Shown here: in pieces, positions 1-7,479 of the stretch
How the letters are laid out: each line of letters starts with the position of its first letter
How positions within the stretch are numbered: the first letter of the stretch is position 1
NCBI GenBank assembly: GCA_913776195.1
Contig: CAJYMH010000025.1
Coordinates: 1 to 64,000, forward strand
Source: an uncultured Caulobacter sp.
GTDB lineage: Bacteria > Pseudomonadota > Alphaproteobacteria > Caulobacterales > Caulobacteraceae
Length of the DNA stretch: 64,000 nt
Direction: 5' to 3'
The notes under the pieces: generated by a model
Told to the model about the DNA's origin: nothing
The model's database searches: none
What the model saw: the letters and a program-made list of their open reading frames with translations, nothing else
Made by a program: the position numbers and the translations under genes

Positions 1-73
1 TCCCTTCGTCTATCGGTTAGGACACCAGATTTTCAATCTGGGAAGAGGGGTTCGATTCCCCTAGGGACTGCCA
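1..73 (+). tRNA. tRNA-Glu (TTC), 5' end cut by the window edge
   Basis: The anticodon loop carries TTC between paired arms. The T-arm AGGGG-TTCGATT-CCCCT and an encoded CCA (71-73) are visible. The 3' acceptor strand AGGGACT needs AGTCCCT at the 5' end, but the window begins at TCCCT, so the first two bases of the tRNA lie outside. Confidence 0.95.
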
Positions 74-156
74 CGAGGCCTTTGACTTCGATGCGCGGAT
101 TGCGCGTCGAAATGTCACGTCTTCGAAACATTACGCCACAATTGCGCCAAATCTGG

Positions 157-183
157 TTGACGGCTGCTCGCCCTCGATAACAC
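157..183 (+). promoter_or_regulatory. Candidate housekeeping promoter of the cold-shock gene
   Basis: TTGACGG at 157-163 is followed after 12 nt by GATAACAC at 176-183. This fits the Caulobacter sigma-73 consensus TTGACGS-N10-14-GCTANAWC (perfect -35, six of eight at -10). It would give a 5' leader of about 50 nt before the start at 238. Transcription start not verified. Confidence 0.5.
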
Positions 184-237
184 TGTTTCCCTGTGCGCCT
201 GTCCAAGGAGGGCTTTGGGGGCAGGCCAGAGGGGCGA

Positions 238-876
238 ATGTCTGGTTTTGATTTCGAGGGGGCTGGCGCGCACGAAGAAGCCGTGCGCATCAGCGGGAAG
301 ATCAAGTGGTTCGACGCAGGCAAGGGGTACGGTTTCATCGTTCCCGATGATCCCGGACAAACTGGGCTGCGCGACGTGCTTCTGCACATCACTTCATTGC
401 GCAACAGCGGCCGTGAAGCCGCGCCGGAAGGCTCGATGATCGTCTGTGACGTCATCAAAAGGCCCAAGGGCTGGCAGGTGTCGGAGGTCGTCGACCTAGA
501 CGAAAGCACAGCTGCGCCGGTGCAGGAACGGCCGCGTCGCGGCTTTGACGATCAAGGCGGCCACGGGGGTGGACTCCGTCGCGATCGTGACAGCTATGAC
601 CGCGGGCCGAGGGGCGGGGGTTTCGCATCCGCGCCTCGCCGTCCCGCCGGACCGCGCGGACCGCTGGAGCGGGCCAAGGTGAAGTGGTTCAACCGTACCA
701 AGGGCTACGGCTTCGTCGTGCGCGACACCGAGCCTGGAGACATCTTCGTACACATCGAGACCCTGCGCCGCAGCGGGCTGGAGGATCTCCAGCCTGGCGA
801 CGACGTCATGGTTCGGTTCGCTGAAGGGCCGAAGGGCCTGGTGGTCGCCGAGATCGAGGGTTCGGGCTACGCCTGA
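238..876 (+). CDS. Two-domain cold-shock protein (CspC/CspD type)
   Basis: Single-stranded nucleic-acid-binding protein of 212 residues with two cold-shock domains. The first, near residues 20-85, has [14 protein letters not shown] (RNP1) and VLLHI (RNP2-like). The second, near residues 143-208, has [14 protein letters not shown] and IFVHI. A Gly/Arg-rich linker joins them. Most bacterial Csps are single domains of about 70 residues; double-domain forms are typical of Caulobacter, where CspC and CspD are of this kind. I chose the ATG at 238, preceded by AGAGGGGCG, over an in-frame GTG at 193 that would only add a non-conserved tail. It has its own candidate promoter and a terminator, so it is probably monocistronic. 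The family unwinds RNA structure in stationary phase or cold. Confidence 0.93.
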   Translation: MSGFDFEGAGAHEEAVRISGKIKWFDAGKGYGFIVPDDPGQTGLRDVLLHITSLRNSGREAAPEGSMIVCDVIKRPKGWQVSEVVDLDESTAAPVQERPRRGFDDQGGHGGGLRRDRDSYDRGPRGGGFASAPRRPAGPRGPLERAKVKWFNRTKGYGFVVRDTEPGDIFVHIETLRRSGLEDLQPGDDVMVRFAEGPKGLVVAEIEGSGYA

Positions 877-883
877 TCCGCGT

Positions 884-911
884 GCGCGGCCGCATCAGTG
901 GCCGCGCGTTT
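884..911 (+). terminator. Hairpin terminator after the cold-shock gene
   Basis: An 8-bp perfect stem GCGCGGCC/GGCCGCGC (884-891 with 900-907) lies 8 nt past the stop codon and is followed by GTTTCC. The T-run is short, so termination efficiency is uncertain. Confidence 0.6.
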
Positions 912-996
912 CCCGTCATCTCAACTTTTCCACGTCAGAACTGGCGTTTCGTTTGCGGCGCAGCGATGTGCGTGGCAAGAACGCGCCCACCGATGT

Positions 997-1073
997 CGGG
1001 GTGTGGCGCAGCCTGGTAGCGCATCTGTTTTGGGAGCAGAGGGTCGCAGGTTCGAATCCTGCCGCCCCGACCA
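997..1073 (+). tRNA. tRNA-Pro (TGG)
   Basis: Full cloverleaf with acceptor CGGGGTG, anticodon loop TTTGGGA (TGG), T-arm GCAGG-TTCGAAT-CCTGC and encoded CCA at 1071-1073. The NDUFS4-like gene starts only 23 nt downstream, so the two may share a transcript. Confidence 0.97.
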
Positions 1074-1096
1074 TCGGGAAGACGGAGATTAGTTCA

Positions 1097-1402
1097 ATGC
1101 TCGCGCGCATCTTCCGCCCCGCCAAGAACGCCATGCAATCCGGCAAGGCCAAGACCAAGGACTGGGTGCTGGAGTTCGCACCAGCCTCGGCGCGCAAGGC
1201 CGATCCGCTGATGGGCTGGACGCAATCGACCGACATGGACGGCCAGATTCGCCTGAAGTTCGAGACGCGAGAAGAGGCCGTGGCCTACGCCCAGAAGCAC
1301 GGGCTGGCGTTCCAGCTGTTCGAGCCGAAGACGCCGAAGCGGATCATCAAGGCCTACGCCGACAATTTCGCGACCAACCGCAAGTTCCCCTGGACGCACT
1401 GA
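1097..1402 (+). CDS. NDUFS4-like accessory subunit of complex I (ETC complex I subunit region)
   Basis: This 101-residue protein matches the short bacterial counterpart of the mitochondrial NDUFS4 (18 kDa) subunit: an N-terminal ARIFRPAKNAMQSG segment, the central LMGWTQSTDM motif, a conserved EEAVAYAQKHG helix and a basic C-terminus ending FATNRKFPW. The family is a supernumerary subunit of alphaproteobacterial and mitochondrial NADH:quinone oxidoreductase that sits on the peripheral arm near the NADH-oxidising module. GGAG lies 9 nt before the ATG at 1097. It stands alone between two tRNA genes, 30 kb from the nuo operon, as is usual for this subunit. Function is from family knowledge; no catalytic residues are expected. 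Confidence 0.9.
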   Translation: MLARIFRPAKNAMQSGKAKTKDWVLEFAPASARKADPLMGWTQSTDMDGQIRLKFETREEAVAYAQKHGLAFQLFEPKTPKRIIKAYADNFATNRKFPWTH

Positions 1403-1450
1403 TTTTTGTGGATGCGCCGGCGCCGCGCCCGCATCCTCAAGCGTGGCTTC

Positions 1451-1527
1451 GCTCCCGTAGCTCAGCTGGATAGAGCATCTGCCTTCTAAGCAGACGGTCG
1501 CAGGTTCGAATCCTGCCGGGGGCGCCA
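1451..1527 (+). tRNA. tRNA-Arg (TCT)
   Basis: Acceptor GCTCCCG pairs with CGGGGGC (one G-T). The anticodon loop CTTCTAA contains TCT, the T-arm is GCAGG-TTCGAAT-CCTGC, and CCA is encoded at 1525-1527. Confidence 0.97.
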
Positions 1528-1558
1528 CTTCGCCAGAGGTCGGTGATGGGGGCGAAGC

Positions 1559-2335
1559 CTAGAACCAGCCTGCTTCCTTGAGCGTCGGACCATGGGTCCG
1601 GCTCACGGGCGCCTTCAGCCCTCCGGCAAGCAGGACCTCGCCGGCGCCGCGCCGCCAGCGCACGTCCTCCACCGCATCGGCCGCCACCCACCACGAACGA
1701 TGCACGCGCCAGCCGTGAGCCTGCGCCAGCTCTTCCAAAGCATCGGCGAAGCGCATGCTCAGCAGCTCCACGCCGGCGTCCGTGTGGACCTTCAGGTAGT
1801 GATCGTGCGCCTCGAGGGCGATCAGACGGGAAGAACGACGTTTGGCTGAAAGCCGTCTGCGGAAGGCCGCCTCCGTTTCGGGAAGCGGCGGCGCGACGAC
1901 GGTGCGAGTCTCGATTTTTGTTTGGGGGCGTCGCCAGGCCAGGGCGCGGACCATCATCACCGCCAGCGAAATGGGCCACACCCGCCAGATCAGCCGCAGG
2001 TAGCCCTCCAAATCCAGCCGCCCTCCCATGACGAAATGCTCTGTCGTCATGACCAGCAGGGATACGAAGGGCGTCATCACGACAGAGACGATCGCCACCT
2101 TGAGCCAGAGCGCAACGATGCGTCGGCCGAGCAGTTCGTCCGCGACGATCCCGATCAGCCCGCCGCCGACCATGCAGATCATCCAGTAGGCGTAGCGCTC
2201 CGCGACCTGGGCGCGGGGCGAACCAAAGGGTCCAAGAAATCCCATCAGGAGCCCGATAGCTGTCAGCATGGCCAAGTCCACGGCCCATCGCCGCGCCAGC
2301 GCCGTCCCTGTCATCGCGCCTCTGTCTCGGGCCAT
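1559..2335 (-). CDS. LytTR-domain membrane transcriptional regulator
   Basis: About 258 residues. The N-terminal half has four or so hydrophobic helices (for example LAMLTAIGLLMGFLG and LKVAIVSVVMTPFVSLLVM). The C-terminal ~95 residues are a LytTR DNA-binding domain: RLIALEAHDHYLKVHTDAG, then LEEL and the hallmark WRVHRSWWV. Membrane-tethered LytTR proteins without a receiver domain are common in Caulobacterales and Sphingomonadales and regulate envelope or quorum-type genes; the target here is unknown. The start is uncertain: ATG at 2335 is used, but an in-frame ATG at 2314 follows AGAGG at close spacing. It diverges from the DUF2306 gene, so the 105-bp gap between them probably holds both promoters. 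Confidence 0.85.
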   Translation of the reverse strand: MARDRGAMTGTALARRWAVDLAMLTAIGLLMGFLGPFGSPRAQVAERYAYWMICMVGGGLIGIVADELLGRRIVALWLKVAIVSVVMTPFVSLLVMTTEHFVMGGRLDLEGYLRLIWRVWPISLAVMMVRALAWRRPQTKIETRTVVAPPLPETEAAFRRRLSAKRRSSRLIALEAHDHYLKVHTDAGVELLSMRFADALEELAQAHGWRVHRSWWVAADAVEDVRWRRGAGEVLLAGGLKAPVSRTHGPTLKEAGWF

Positions 2336-2440
2336 GGGCGTCCCATTCGCGCAACTTCGGCGCCGCTTGCGAAGCAAGGCCTAGCGATGCAGCGTTTGTC
2401 CGGCAATGCGTCAGGCGCAACTCCCCTTGAGGATTTCTCC

Positions 2441-3103
2441 GTGACGCTCGCCGACGCCATGCCTTCCGCCCGAACCGCCTCCTGGCCGATGCGTATCGGT
2501 TGGACAGTGCTCGCCATACTGTGTGTCTCGGTCGCCGTGTTCTCGGCGCGCTACCTGCTGAATCCGCCGCAGACGCCGGCCCAGGCGCTCGGCAATTCGT
2601 TCGGCGTCCCCTGGCTGTTCATCCACGTAGCGGGGTCGGTCGTGGCGCTGGCTTTGGGTTCTTTGCAGTTCATTCCACGCCTGCGACGCGGCACGAACCC
2701 GCCTCACCGGGGGACGGGAAGGGTCTATGTCATCGGATGCCTGGTCGGCGCTTTAGCGGGTCTGGTGCTCGCGCCCGGATCGTCCGCCGGACCGATCGCC
2801 TCGGTAGGGTTCGGCGGTCTCGCCTTGGTCTGGATCGCCGCTAATATTCTGGGCTGGCGGGCGGCGGTTCAGGGACGTCTTGCCGATCATCGCCGCTGGA
2901 TGATCCGATCCTGGGCCCTGACCTTGGCGGCGGTCACGCTGAGGATCTACCTGCCGATGGTCATGATCCTGGATCTGCCGTTCGTGCCCTGGTATCGCGC
3001 GATCTCTTTCCTGGCTTGGGTTCCAAACCTGATCGCGGCCGAGCTGTGGCTACGCCGCGGGGCCGGTCGCGCCGAGGCGCTGGGCCGATCGGCAAAGTCC
3101 TAG
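2441..3103 (+). CDS. DUF2306 family membrane protein
   Basis: A 220-residue polytopic membrane protein with about six hydrophobic segments. The pattern LGSLQFIPRLRR followed by HRGTGRVYV, and later HRRWMIRSWALTLAAVTLRIYLP, is typical of DUF2306, a heme-protein-like four-helix membrane family of unknown function; the conserved His residues (H after NPP, H before RRW) are candidate ligands. I chose GTG at 2441 because GAGGA lies 8 nt upstream; ATG at 2387 or 2459 are alternatives. Its stop codon overlaps the 3' end of the convergent SleB gene by 4 nt. Confidence 0.82.
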   Translation: MTLADAMPSARTASWPMRIGWTVLAILCVSVAVFSARYLLNPPQTPAQALGNSFGVPWLFIHVAGSVVALALGSLQFIPRLRRGTNPPHRGTGRVYVIGCLVGALAGLVLAPGSSAGPIASVGFGGLALVWIAANILGWRAAVQGRLADHRRWMIRSWALTLAAVTLRIYLPMVMILDLPFVPWYRAISFLAWVPNLIAAELWLRRGAGRAEALGRSAKS

Positions 3104-3813
3104 TCGCGCAGGCCTGCCGGCGTCTCGCCGCCAGTTGCGGCGGGGAATTCGGGAGCGCGCTGGACCACAAGCACCTTCCGGGCCGCGCCGTAGAAGGTGT
3201 GGCTGCCGATCTGGGTGATGCGGGGCAGGGCGGAGGCCCAGGCCGGGCTGACATAGTCGGCGTGAAAGCTGAGGGCGTTTCCGACCTCGTGACCGGCTTC
3301 GCCGGCCATAACGGCGTCGGCGACGTTGCGGGCCTTTCTCCAGGCGGCGCCGTGCGGTGGCGACCTCAGCATGGCGCCGTTGCAGGCGAAGCTGAACTGG
3401 CAGCCTCGTCGCGGGGCCCCCTGGAAGACGACCTCGCAGACGGACTTGGGATAGCGCGGATTTCGCACCCGATTCATGACCACGGCGGCGATCGCGGCCT
3501 GCCCGGCGTCGCTCTCGCCTCTGGCTTCGTAATAGACCGCCTGGGCCAGGCATTCGCGTTCGCCGCCCGACATTGCGGCGCGGACTTGACGCAGGATGGC
3601 GCTGTCCATGGGACGGCCGGCGAAGTCATCCTCCGTCAGCCGGCGCAGGCGAGGGCCGTCGCCCAGGCGGCCGCGCAGCATGGGATCGGCGGCTACGGAT
3701 TCAGCGAGGGTTTGGGGCCGGGAGACATAGGTGCAGCCAGCAACGCCGCAGAGCGCCGCCAGACTGGCCAGGGCGGTGACGACAGACCGGGTGCAGACGT
3801 TTGCGGCGGCCAC
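3100..3813 (-). CDS. SleB/CwlJ-type cell-wall hydrolase, probable lipoprotein
   Basis: The 237-residue protein begins with a signal ending in a lipobox-like GVAGC near residue 27, suggesting a lipid-anchored envelope protein. The hydrolase_2 domain occupies roughly residues 82-220: the CLAQAVYYEARGES motif with the catalytic Glu, AIAAVVMNRVRNPRYPKSVCEVVFQG, then QFSF, and a C-terminal THTFYG. This family contains lytic transglycosylase or amidase-type peptidoglycan hydrolases; in non-sporulating Proteobacteria it is thought to act in wall remodelling. The start is a GTG. A convergent 4-nt overlap with the DUF2306 gene suggests a compact boundary with no separate terminator. Confidence 0.88.
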   Translation of the reverse strand: MAAANVCTRSVVTALASLAALCGVAGCTYVSRPQTLAESVAADPMLRGRLGDGPRLRRLTEDDFAGRPMDSAILRQVRAAMSGGERECLAQAVYYEARGESDAGQAAIAAVVMNRVRNPRYPKSVCEVVFQGAPRRGCQFSFACNGAMLRSPPHGAAWRKARNVADAVMAGEAGHEVGNALSFHADYVSPAWASALPRITQIGSHTFYGAARKVLVVQRAPEFPAATGGETPAGLRD

Positions 3814-3832
3814 GATCTGTCCCTCGATCCCC

Positions 3833-4576
3833 TTAGCCCCAGCCCATATCGTCGATGCGGGAATCAGGCCCGTACACCGCGATCAGGTTGACGTGATGCT
3901 CAGCGGTGCCGTCGGAGATGTCGAGATAGAAGTTCTCGATCGAACGGGCATAGATCCCGACCTCGGCCTTGATCGCCTCGGCCATGATGTAGCCGACCAT
4001 AGCGGCCTTCGCGGCCAGATCGCGGTCATAGGTGGGCATGCGCTGCGACGCGAAGTCCAGGAAGTAGGCCTGCCGTGAGATGATGTCGTTGATGGCGTCG
4101 CCCGGCTCGATCCCCGCGTTGGAGGCGTACTGGAAGCCGATGATGACGTCGTAGGCCTTCTCCACTGCCTGGGCGAAGGTCAGGTGCTGGTAGTTGGCGA
4201 AGAAGAAGTCGCGGCCTTCTCCCGCCAAGCCGAGGTTGGCTGAGAAGTTGATGTAGCGGTTCTCAAGGCTGAAGCGCCGGTAATAGCCGTCGTTCAGGTC
4301 GGTGAAGTTGGCGGGCGAGCTGACCAGCCAGTCCAGGCCCGGACCGGTCGGGGTCAGGCCGGTGTAGAACTGATAGGCGCTAAGGGCGACCGAGGTGGTG
4401 TCCTTGGTCACGTCGAACATCTGCCAGGCCACCTGGCGCGGCGTCCAGCCGTCGATCAGGACCGAGGTCGTGACCAGGGCGGCGGTCTTCTGCAACTCCA
4501 GCGTCAGGCTGTTGACGCGCAGCGCGTTCTTGAACGCGGTCGCGGCGTCTCTCGTATTGATGCTGTAGGTGGCCAA
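3833..4576 (-). CDS. Stand-alone RsaA N-terminal (S-layer anchoring) domain-like protein
   Basis: The 247-residue protein closely resembles the first ~230 residues of the Caulobacter S-layer protein RsaA as I remember it: AYQFYTGLTPTGPGLDWLVS, a DLNDGYYRRFSLENRYINFS block, an alpha-helical middle with AYDVIIG, a SRQAYFLDFA segment and a terminal ISDGTAEHHVNL. In RsaA this domain binds the O-antigen of smooth LPS and holds the lattice on the cell; the secreted protease SapA carries a similar domain. Here the Ca-binding RTX repeats and lattice domain are absent and there is no Sec signal. The start is TTG at 4576 with GAGGA 6 nt upstream. I infer a surface-associated or RsaA-interacting role; export route unknown. 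Confidence 0.75.
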   Translation of the reverse strand: MATYSINTRDAATAFKNALRVNSLTLELQKTAALVTTSVLIDGWTPRQVAWQMFDVTKDTTSVALSAYQFYTGLTPTGPGLDWLVSSPANFTDLNDGYYRRFSLENRYINFSANLGLAGEGRDFFFANYQHLTFAQAVEKAYDVIIGFQYASNAGIEPGDAINDIISRQAYFLDFASQRMPTYDRDLAAKAAMVGYIMAEAIKAEVGIYARSIENFYLDISDGTAEHHVNLIAVYGPDSRIDDMGWG

Positions 4577-4651
4577 GACGCGTCCTCGAATGCGGGTGGT
4601 CGCCCGATGAGCAGCGCTCCCACTAGCGCAAAATCGTCGTGATAAGGTTTA

Positions 4652-4680
4652 CGCGCATCCCGTAGGGATACGGGTGCGCG
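4652..4680 (-). terminator. Strong hairpin downstream of metC
   Basis: A 12-bp stem with one bulged base (4652-4664 with 4669-4680) and a 4-nt loop sits 14 nt beyond the metC stop codon on the minus strand. No T-run follows, so it may be an mRNA 3' stabiliser or a weak terminator; it also lies upstream of the RsaA-like gene. Confidence 0.45.
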
Positions 4681-4693
4681 CATGCGCCGCGCC

Positions 4694-5851
4694 TCAAAAA
4701 TGGCTGGCGTAAACGTCCAGCGCCTGCCGCAGGTCGGCCACAAGGTCATCGGCGCCCTCAAGCCCGACATGAAGGCGGATCAAGGGGCCGCCGAGCTCGA
4801 GGCTCGGTCTGCTGGTGCGCACCTGCGGGTCGCAGTGGATGGCGAGGCTTTCATACCCGCCCCAGGAGAAGCCGAGTCCGAACAGCTTCAGCGCATCGAG
4901 GAAGGCCAGAACGGCCTTGTTCGACGCGGGGCGCAGGACCGCGCCGAACAGCCCGCTCGCCCCGTTGAAGTCACGCTTCCAAAGGGCGTGGCCGGGGTCG
5001 CTTTCCAAGCCGGGGTGCATCACGCGGAGCACCTCAGGCTGACGCTCCAGCCAGCGCGCCACGGTCAGACCGCTCTCGCCATGGCGGTCCAGACGGGTCT
5101 TCAGCGTGCGCAGGCCTCGGATCGCCAGATAGGCGTCGTCGGCTGAGACGCCCCAGCCCGCGTTTGTAAAGCCGGCCTTCAGCAGCCGCCCAAGCTCGGG
5201 GTCGACGGTGGCGGCCGAGCCCATCAGCAGGTCGGAATGGCCGCCGACGTACTTGGTGAGGGCCTGGACGCTGATATCGACACCGTGCGCCAGGGGCTTG
5301 AACAGCAAACCGGCCGCCCAGGTGTTGTCGATCATGGTCAGCACGCCGCGGGCCCGTGCGGCTTCTGCTATGGCGGGAACGTCTTGCATCTCGAAGGTGA
5401 GGGAGCCGGGCGCTTCCAGCAGGATCAGACGGGTCTGGGGCTGGACGAGCGCCATGAGCCCTTCGGCGCCGAGGCCGGGATCGTAGTAGCGGGTGGTGAC
5501 GCCGAAGCGGGCCAACTGGTCGCCGGCGAAGCGGCGGGTCGGCTTGTAGACGCTGTCGACCACCAGGATGTCGTCGCCGGCTTTCAGCAGCGCCATCAGC
5601 GGCGCGGTGACGGCTGCGAGGCCGGAGGGGTAGAGCTGGACGTCGCGGGCGCCTTCGAGGGCGCAGAGGCCTTCGACCAAGGCGTCGTGAGAGGCGAATC
5701 CCTCAAGCCCGTAGGTCTTCTGTCCGTCGTCATAGAGCGAAGCCGCATCGGGCATCAGAACCGTGGAGCCGCGCTGAACCGGCGGGTTCACCGTGCGCGC
5801 CAAGCCGCCAATCTTGGCGCCCGCGCGGATCAGACGGGTTTCTTCGTCCAT
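4694..5851 (-). CDS. metC: Cystathionine beta-lyase
   Basis: PLP enzyme of the Cys/Met metabolism family (385 residues) that splits cystathionine to homocysteine, pyruvate and ammonia in methionine synthesis. Visible features: the N-terminal RTVNPPVQRGSTVL strand, the YPSGLAAV phosphate-binding region, DNTWAAGLLF with the PLP-pairing Asp, and ALTKYVGGHSD with the Schiff-base Lys near residue 200. The C-terminal GYESL and R-L-H-V-GLE motifs fit cystathionine beta-lyase rather than gamma-synthase. ATG at 5851 (MDEETRLI) is chosen; an upstream in-frame ATG at 5899 would extend it into the divergent promoter region shared with the binding-protein gene. It is the last gene before a strong hairpin. 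Confidence 0.9.
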   Translation of the reverse strand: MDEETRLIRAGAKIGGLARTVNPPVQRGSTVLMPDAASLYDDGQKTYGLEGFASHDALVEGLCALEGARDVQLYPSGLAAVTAPLMALLKAGDDILVVDSVYKPTRRFAGDQLARFGVTTRYYDPGLGAEGLMALVQPQTRLILLEAPGSLTFEMQDVPAIAEAARARGVLTMIDNTWAAGLLFKPLAHGVDISVQALTKYVGGHSDLLMGSAATVDPELGRLLKAGFTNAGWGVSADDAYLAIRGLRTLKTRLDRHGESGLTVARWLERQPEVLRVMHPGLESDPGHALWKRDFNGASGLFGAVLRPASNKAVLAFLDALKLFGLGFSWGGYESLAIHCDPQVRTSRPSLELGGPLIRLHVGLEGADDLVADLRQALDVYASHF

Positions 5852-5934
5852 TTGGGTTGACGTACTCGACCAGACAAACTTGAAACACCGAGGCGTCATA
5901 TCGTCTTGCTGGTCAAGGACGAAGGAGCAGTTTC

Positions 5935-7023
5935 GTGTCCAATCGCGTCGTCGCCGTCTGCATGCTGCTGGCCCTGACAGCGGGCGCCTGCGAGCGAGCG
6001 GCGAAGGCCCCGGCGCCGGGACCCGGCAAGGAGTTGCCGGTCTCTTCCGACCTCGCCGCCCAGAGCGAGACGCTGCGCGCCGTGGTGGCGCGAGGACGTC
6101 TGAACTGCGGTGTCGATCAGGAGCTTTCCGGCTTCTCCTTCCGCGACAATCGCGGTGTCTGGCGCGGGTTCTCGGTCGATCTGTGCCGCGCGGTCGCCGC
6201 CGCCGTCATCGGGGACGGCGATGCGGTCAACTTCGTGCCGGTCACCGCCGAAAACCGCATCGAGCTGCTGCGAACGGGGAAGATCGACCTGCTGACCCGC
6301 AGCACCAGCTGGACCTACAGCCGCGACGCGGGCGAGGGCGTCGATTTCGCCGGGATCGCCTATTACGACGGCCAGGGCTTTCTGGCGCGCAAGGCGCTGA
6401 ACCTGCAAAGCGCGCTGGAGCTGAACGGCGCGCGGGTCTGCGTGCAGTCCGGTTCCACCAGCCAGAACAATCTGGCGGACTACTTCCGGGCCAACGGCCT
6501 GAGCTACACCGCCGTACCCGCCGCCTCCAACGAGAAGGCGCGGGAGATTTACCAGGCCGAGGGCTGCGACGTGCTCAGCGCCGATATCTCGGCCCTGGCC
6601 TCCGCGCGTTCGGTGGCGAGCAATCCCGGCCAGCATGTGATCTTGCCGGACGTCATCTCCAAGGAGCCGCTGGCGCTGGCGGTTCGCCAGAACGACCCGG
6701 CCTGGACCGATATCGTGCGCTGGACCCTTAACGCCCTGATCCTGGCCGAGGAGCTGGGCGTCACCTCCAAGACGGTCGGCGAACTGGCGGAGGATTCTCC
6801 ATCGCCGGAGGTTCGCCGCCTGCTCGGTGCGGAGGCGGGGTACGGCGCCAAGATCGGGCTGGACGACGCCTTCGCCTTCCGCGCCATTCAGGCGGTGGGA
6901 AACTATGGCGAGGTGTTCCGTCGCAATGTCGGCTCCGACTCTCCGCTGCGTCTTGATCGCGGCCTAAACGCCCTGTGGAACGCCCCGCAACCGGGCCTGC
7001 TCTACGCAGCGCCGTTCCGTTAG
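5935..7023 (+). CDS. Polar amino-acid ABC transporter substrate-binding protein (AapJ/BztA type), orphan
   Basis: Periplasmic solute-binding protein of 362 residues. After a hydrophobic signal (VVAVCMLLALTAGAC, possibly a lipobox) the SBP_bac_3 fold is seen: LNCGVDQELSGFSF, the VWRGFSVDLCRAVAAAV motif, NRIELLRTGKIDLLTRSTSWTYSR, and the second-lobe VCVQSGSTSQNN. This length (~340-360) and the C-terminal VGNYGEVFRRNVG match the glutamate/aspartate/glutamine-binding AapJ/BztA group. The start is GTG at 5935 with GAAGGAG 7 nt upstream. No permease or ATPase genes flank it, so it must work with a transporter encoded elsewhere or act as a sensor. Confidence 0.88.
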   Translation: MSNRVVAVCMLLALTAGACERAAKAPAPGPGKELPVSSDLAAQSETLRAVVARGRLNCGVDQELSGFSFRDNRGVWRGFSVDLCRAVAAAVIGDGDAVNFVPVTAENRIELLRTGKIDLLTRSTSWTYSRDAGEGVDFAGIAYYDGQGFLARKALNLQSALELNGARVCVQSGSTSQNNLADYFRANGLSYTAVPAASNEKAREIYQAEGCDVLSADISALASARSVASNPGQHVILPDVISKEPLALAVRQNDPAWTDIVRWTLNALILAEELGVTSKTVGELAEDSPSPEVRRLLGAEAGYGAKIGLDDAFAFRAIQAVGNYGEVFRRNVGSDSPLRLDRGLNALWNAPQPGLLYAAPFR

Positions 7024-7047
7024 GTCTCGCTCGGCGGGCGCGGGGCT

Positions 7048-7067
7048 GATTTGTCTCCTAAGTCTCC
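7048..7067 (+). repeat. Imperfect direct repeat, copy 1
   Basis: GATTTGTCTCCTAAGTCTCC; partner at 7306-7325 (GAAATGTCCCCGATGTCTCC), 15 of 20 positions identical. The GTCTCC-rich form looks like a dispersed intergenic repeat, but copy number in the genome cannot be seen here. Confidence 0.4.
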
Positions 7068-7305
7068 AGGCTGCGGAACGCGGGTGATTTCGACGACGAT
7101 CGAGATGATTTCAGTGGCGCAAGGCGGGGGCGGGCGGTCCATCGCCAGACCATTGTCGCCCGGTGGACGGCGGCGGGATAGTTGGGTCTGCGCGACGGCG
7201 TATCGCTTTGTGTCCGTGCGGATCGGGCGAGGGGATAGCGGGCGCCAGGCGGGGGCGCGGAGGGTTATCCGGCGGGCCGTCCTTCAAGCCGGCGAGGCGG
7301 AGGCG

Positions 7306-7325
7306 GAAATGTCCCCGATGTCTCC
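7306..7325 (+). repeat. Imperfect direct repeat, copy 2
   Basis: Second copy of the GTCTCC-containing 20-mer, 258 bp after copy 1, in the same orientation. See the entry at 7048. Confidence 0.4.
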
Positions 7326-7448
7326 GGCAAGCAGCCGAGAGTCACCAGAGTATCGGTCTTCAGAGTCTCCACCTCTCCTGCCCCCGTGAAACAGGGAGGC
7401 GAAGGGATTCAGCGCGTCTGAATCTCGGACGCCGCCCTCACCCTCGAT

Positions 7449-7471
7449 CCCTCTCCCATCAAGGAAGAGGG
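7449..7471. repeat. Small GC/CT-rich inverted repeat
   Basis: CCCTCTCC pairs with GGAAGAGGG (one bulged A) around a 6-nt loop, 9 bp beyond the end of the minus-strand GNAT gene. It resembles the CCTCTCC...GGAGAGG REP-like elements common between genes in GC-rich alphaproteobacteria; there is no T-run. Confidence 0.4.
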
Positions 7472-7479
7472 GGGCAAGT

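Larger units (their letters stand above)
7024..7479. other. 456-bp non-coding gap with repeat-like sequence
   Basis: No convincing gene. It holds two related 20-mers in direct orientation (7048-7067 and 7306-7325, 15 of 20 identical, both ending GTCTCC), and a small inverted repeat at 7449-7471. Reading frames crossing it are low-complexity Arg/Ser/Pro and lack ribosome-binding sites. It separates convergent genes, so it carries two transcript ends but no clear T-rich terminator. Confidence 0.6.

Noticed and set aside
1922..2440. Long N-terminal extension of the DUF2306 frame
   Set aside because: It is antisense to the LytTR regulator and His/Arg/Pro-rich; the GTG at 2441 with GAGGA is a better start.
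4625..4680. Hairpin after metC as a transposon end
   Set aside because: Single inverted repeat with no transposase, no partner end and no target duplication; a transcript-end structure is simpler.
7051..7389. 112-codon plus-strand frame in the 7-kb gap
   Set aside because: Ser/Pro/Arg low-complexity product, no ribosome-binding site, overlaps repeat-like elements; treated as non-coding.
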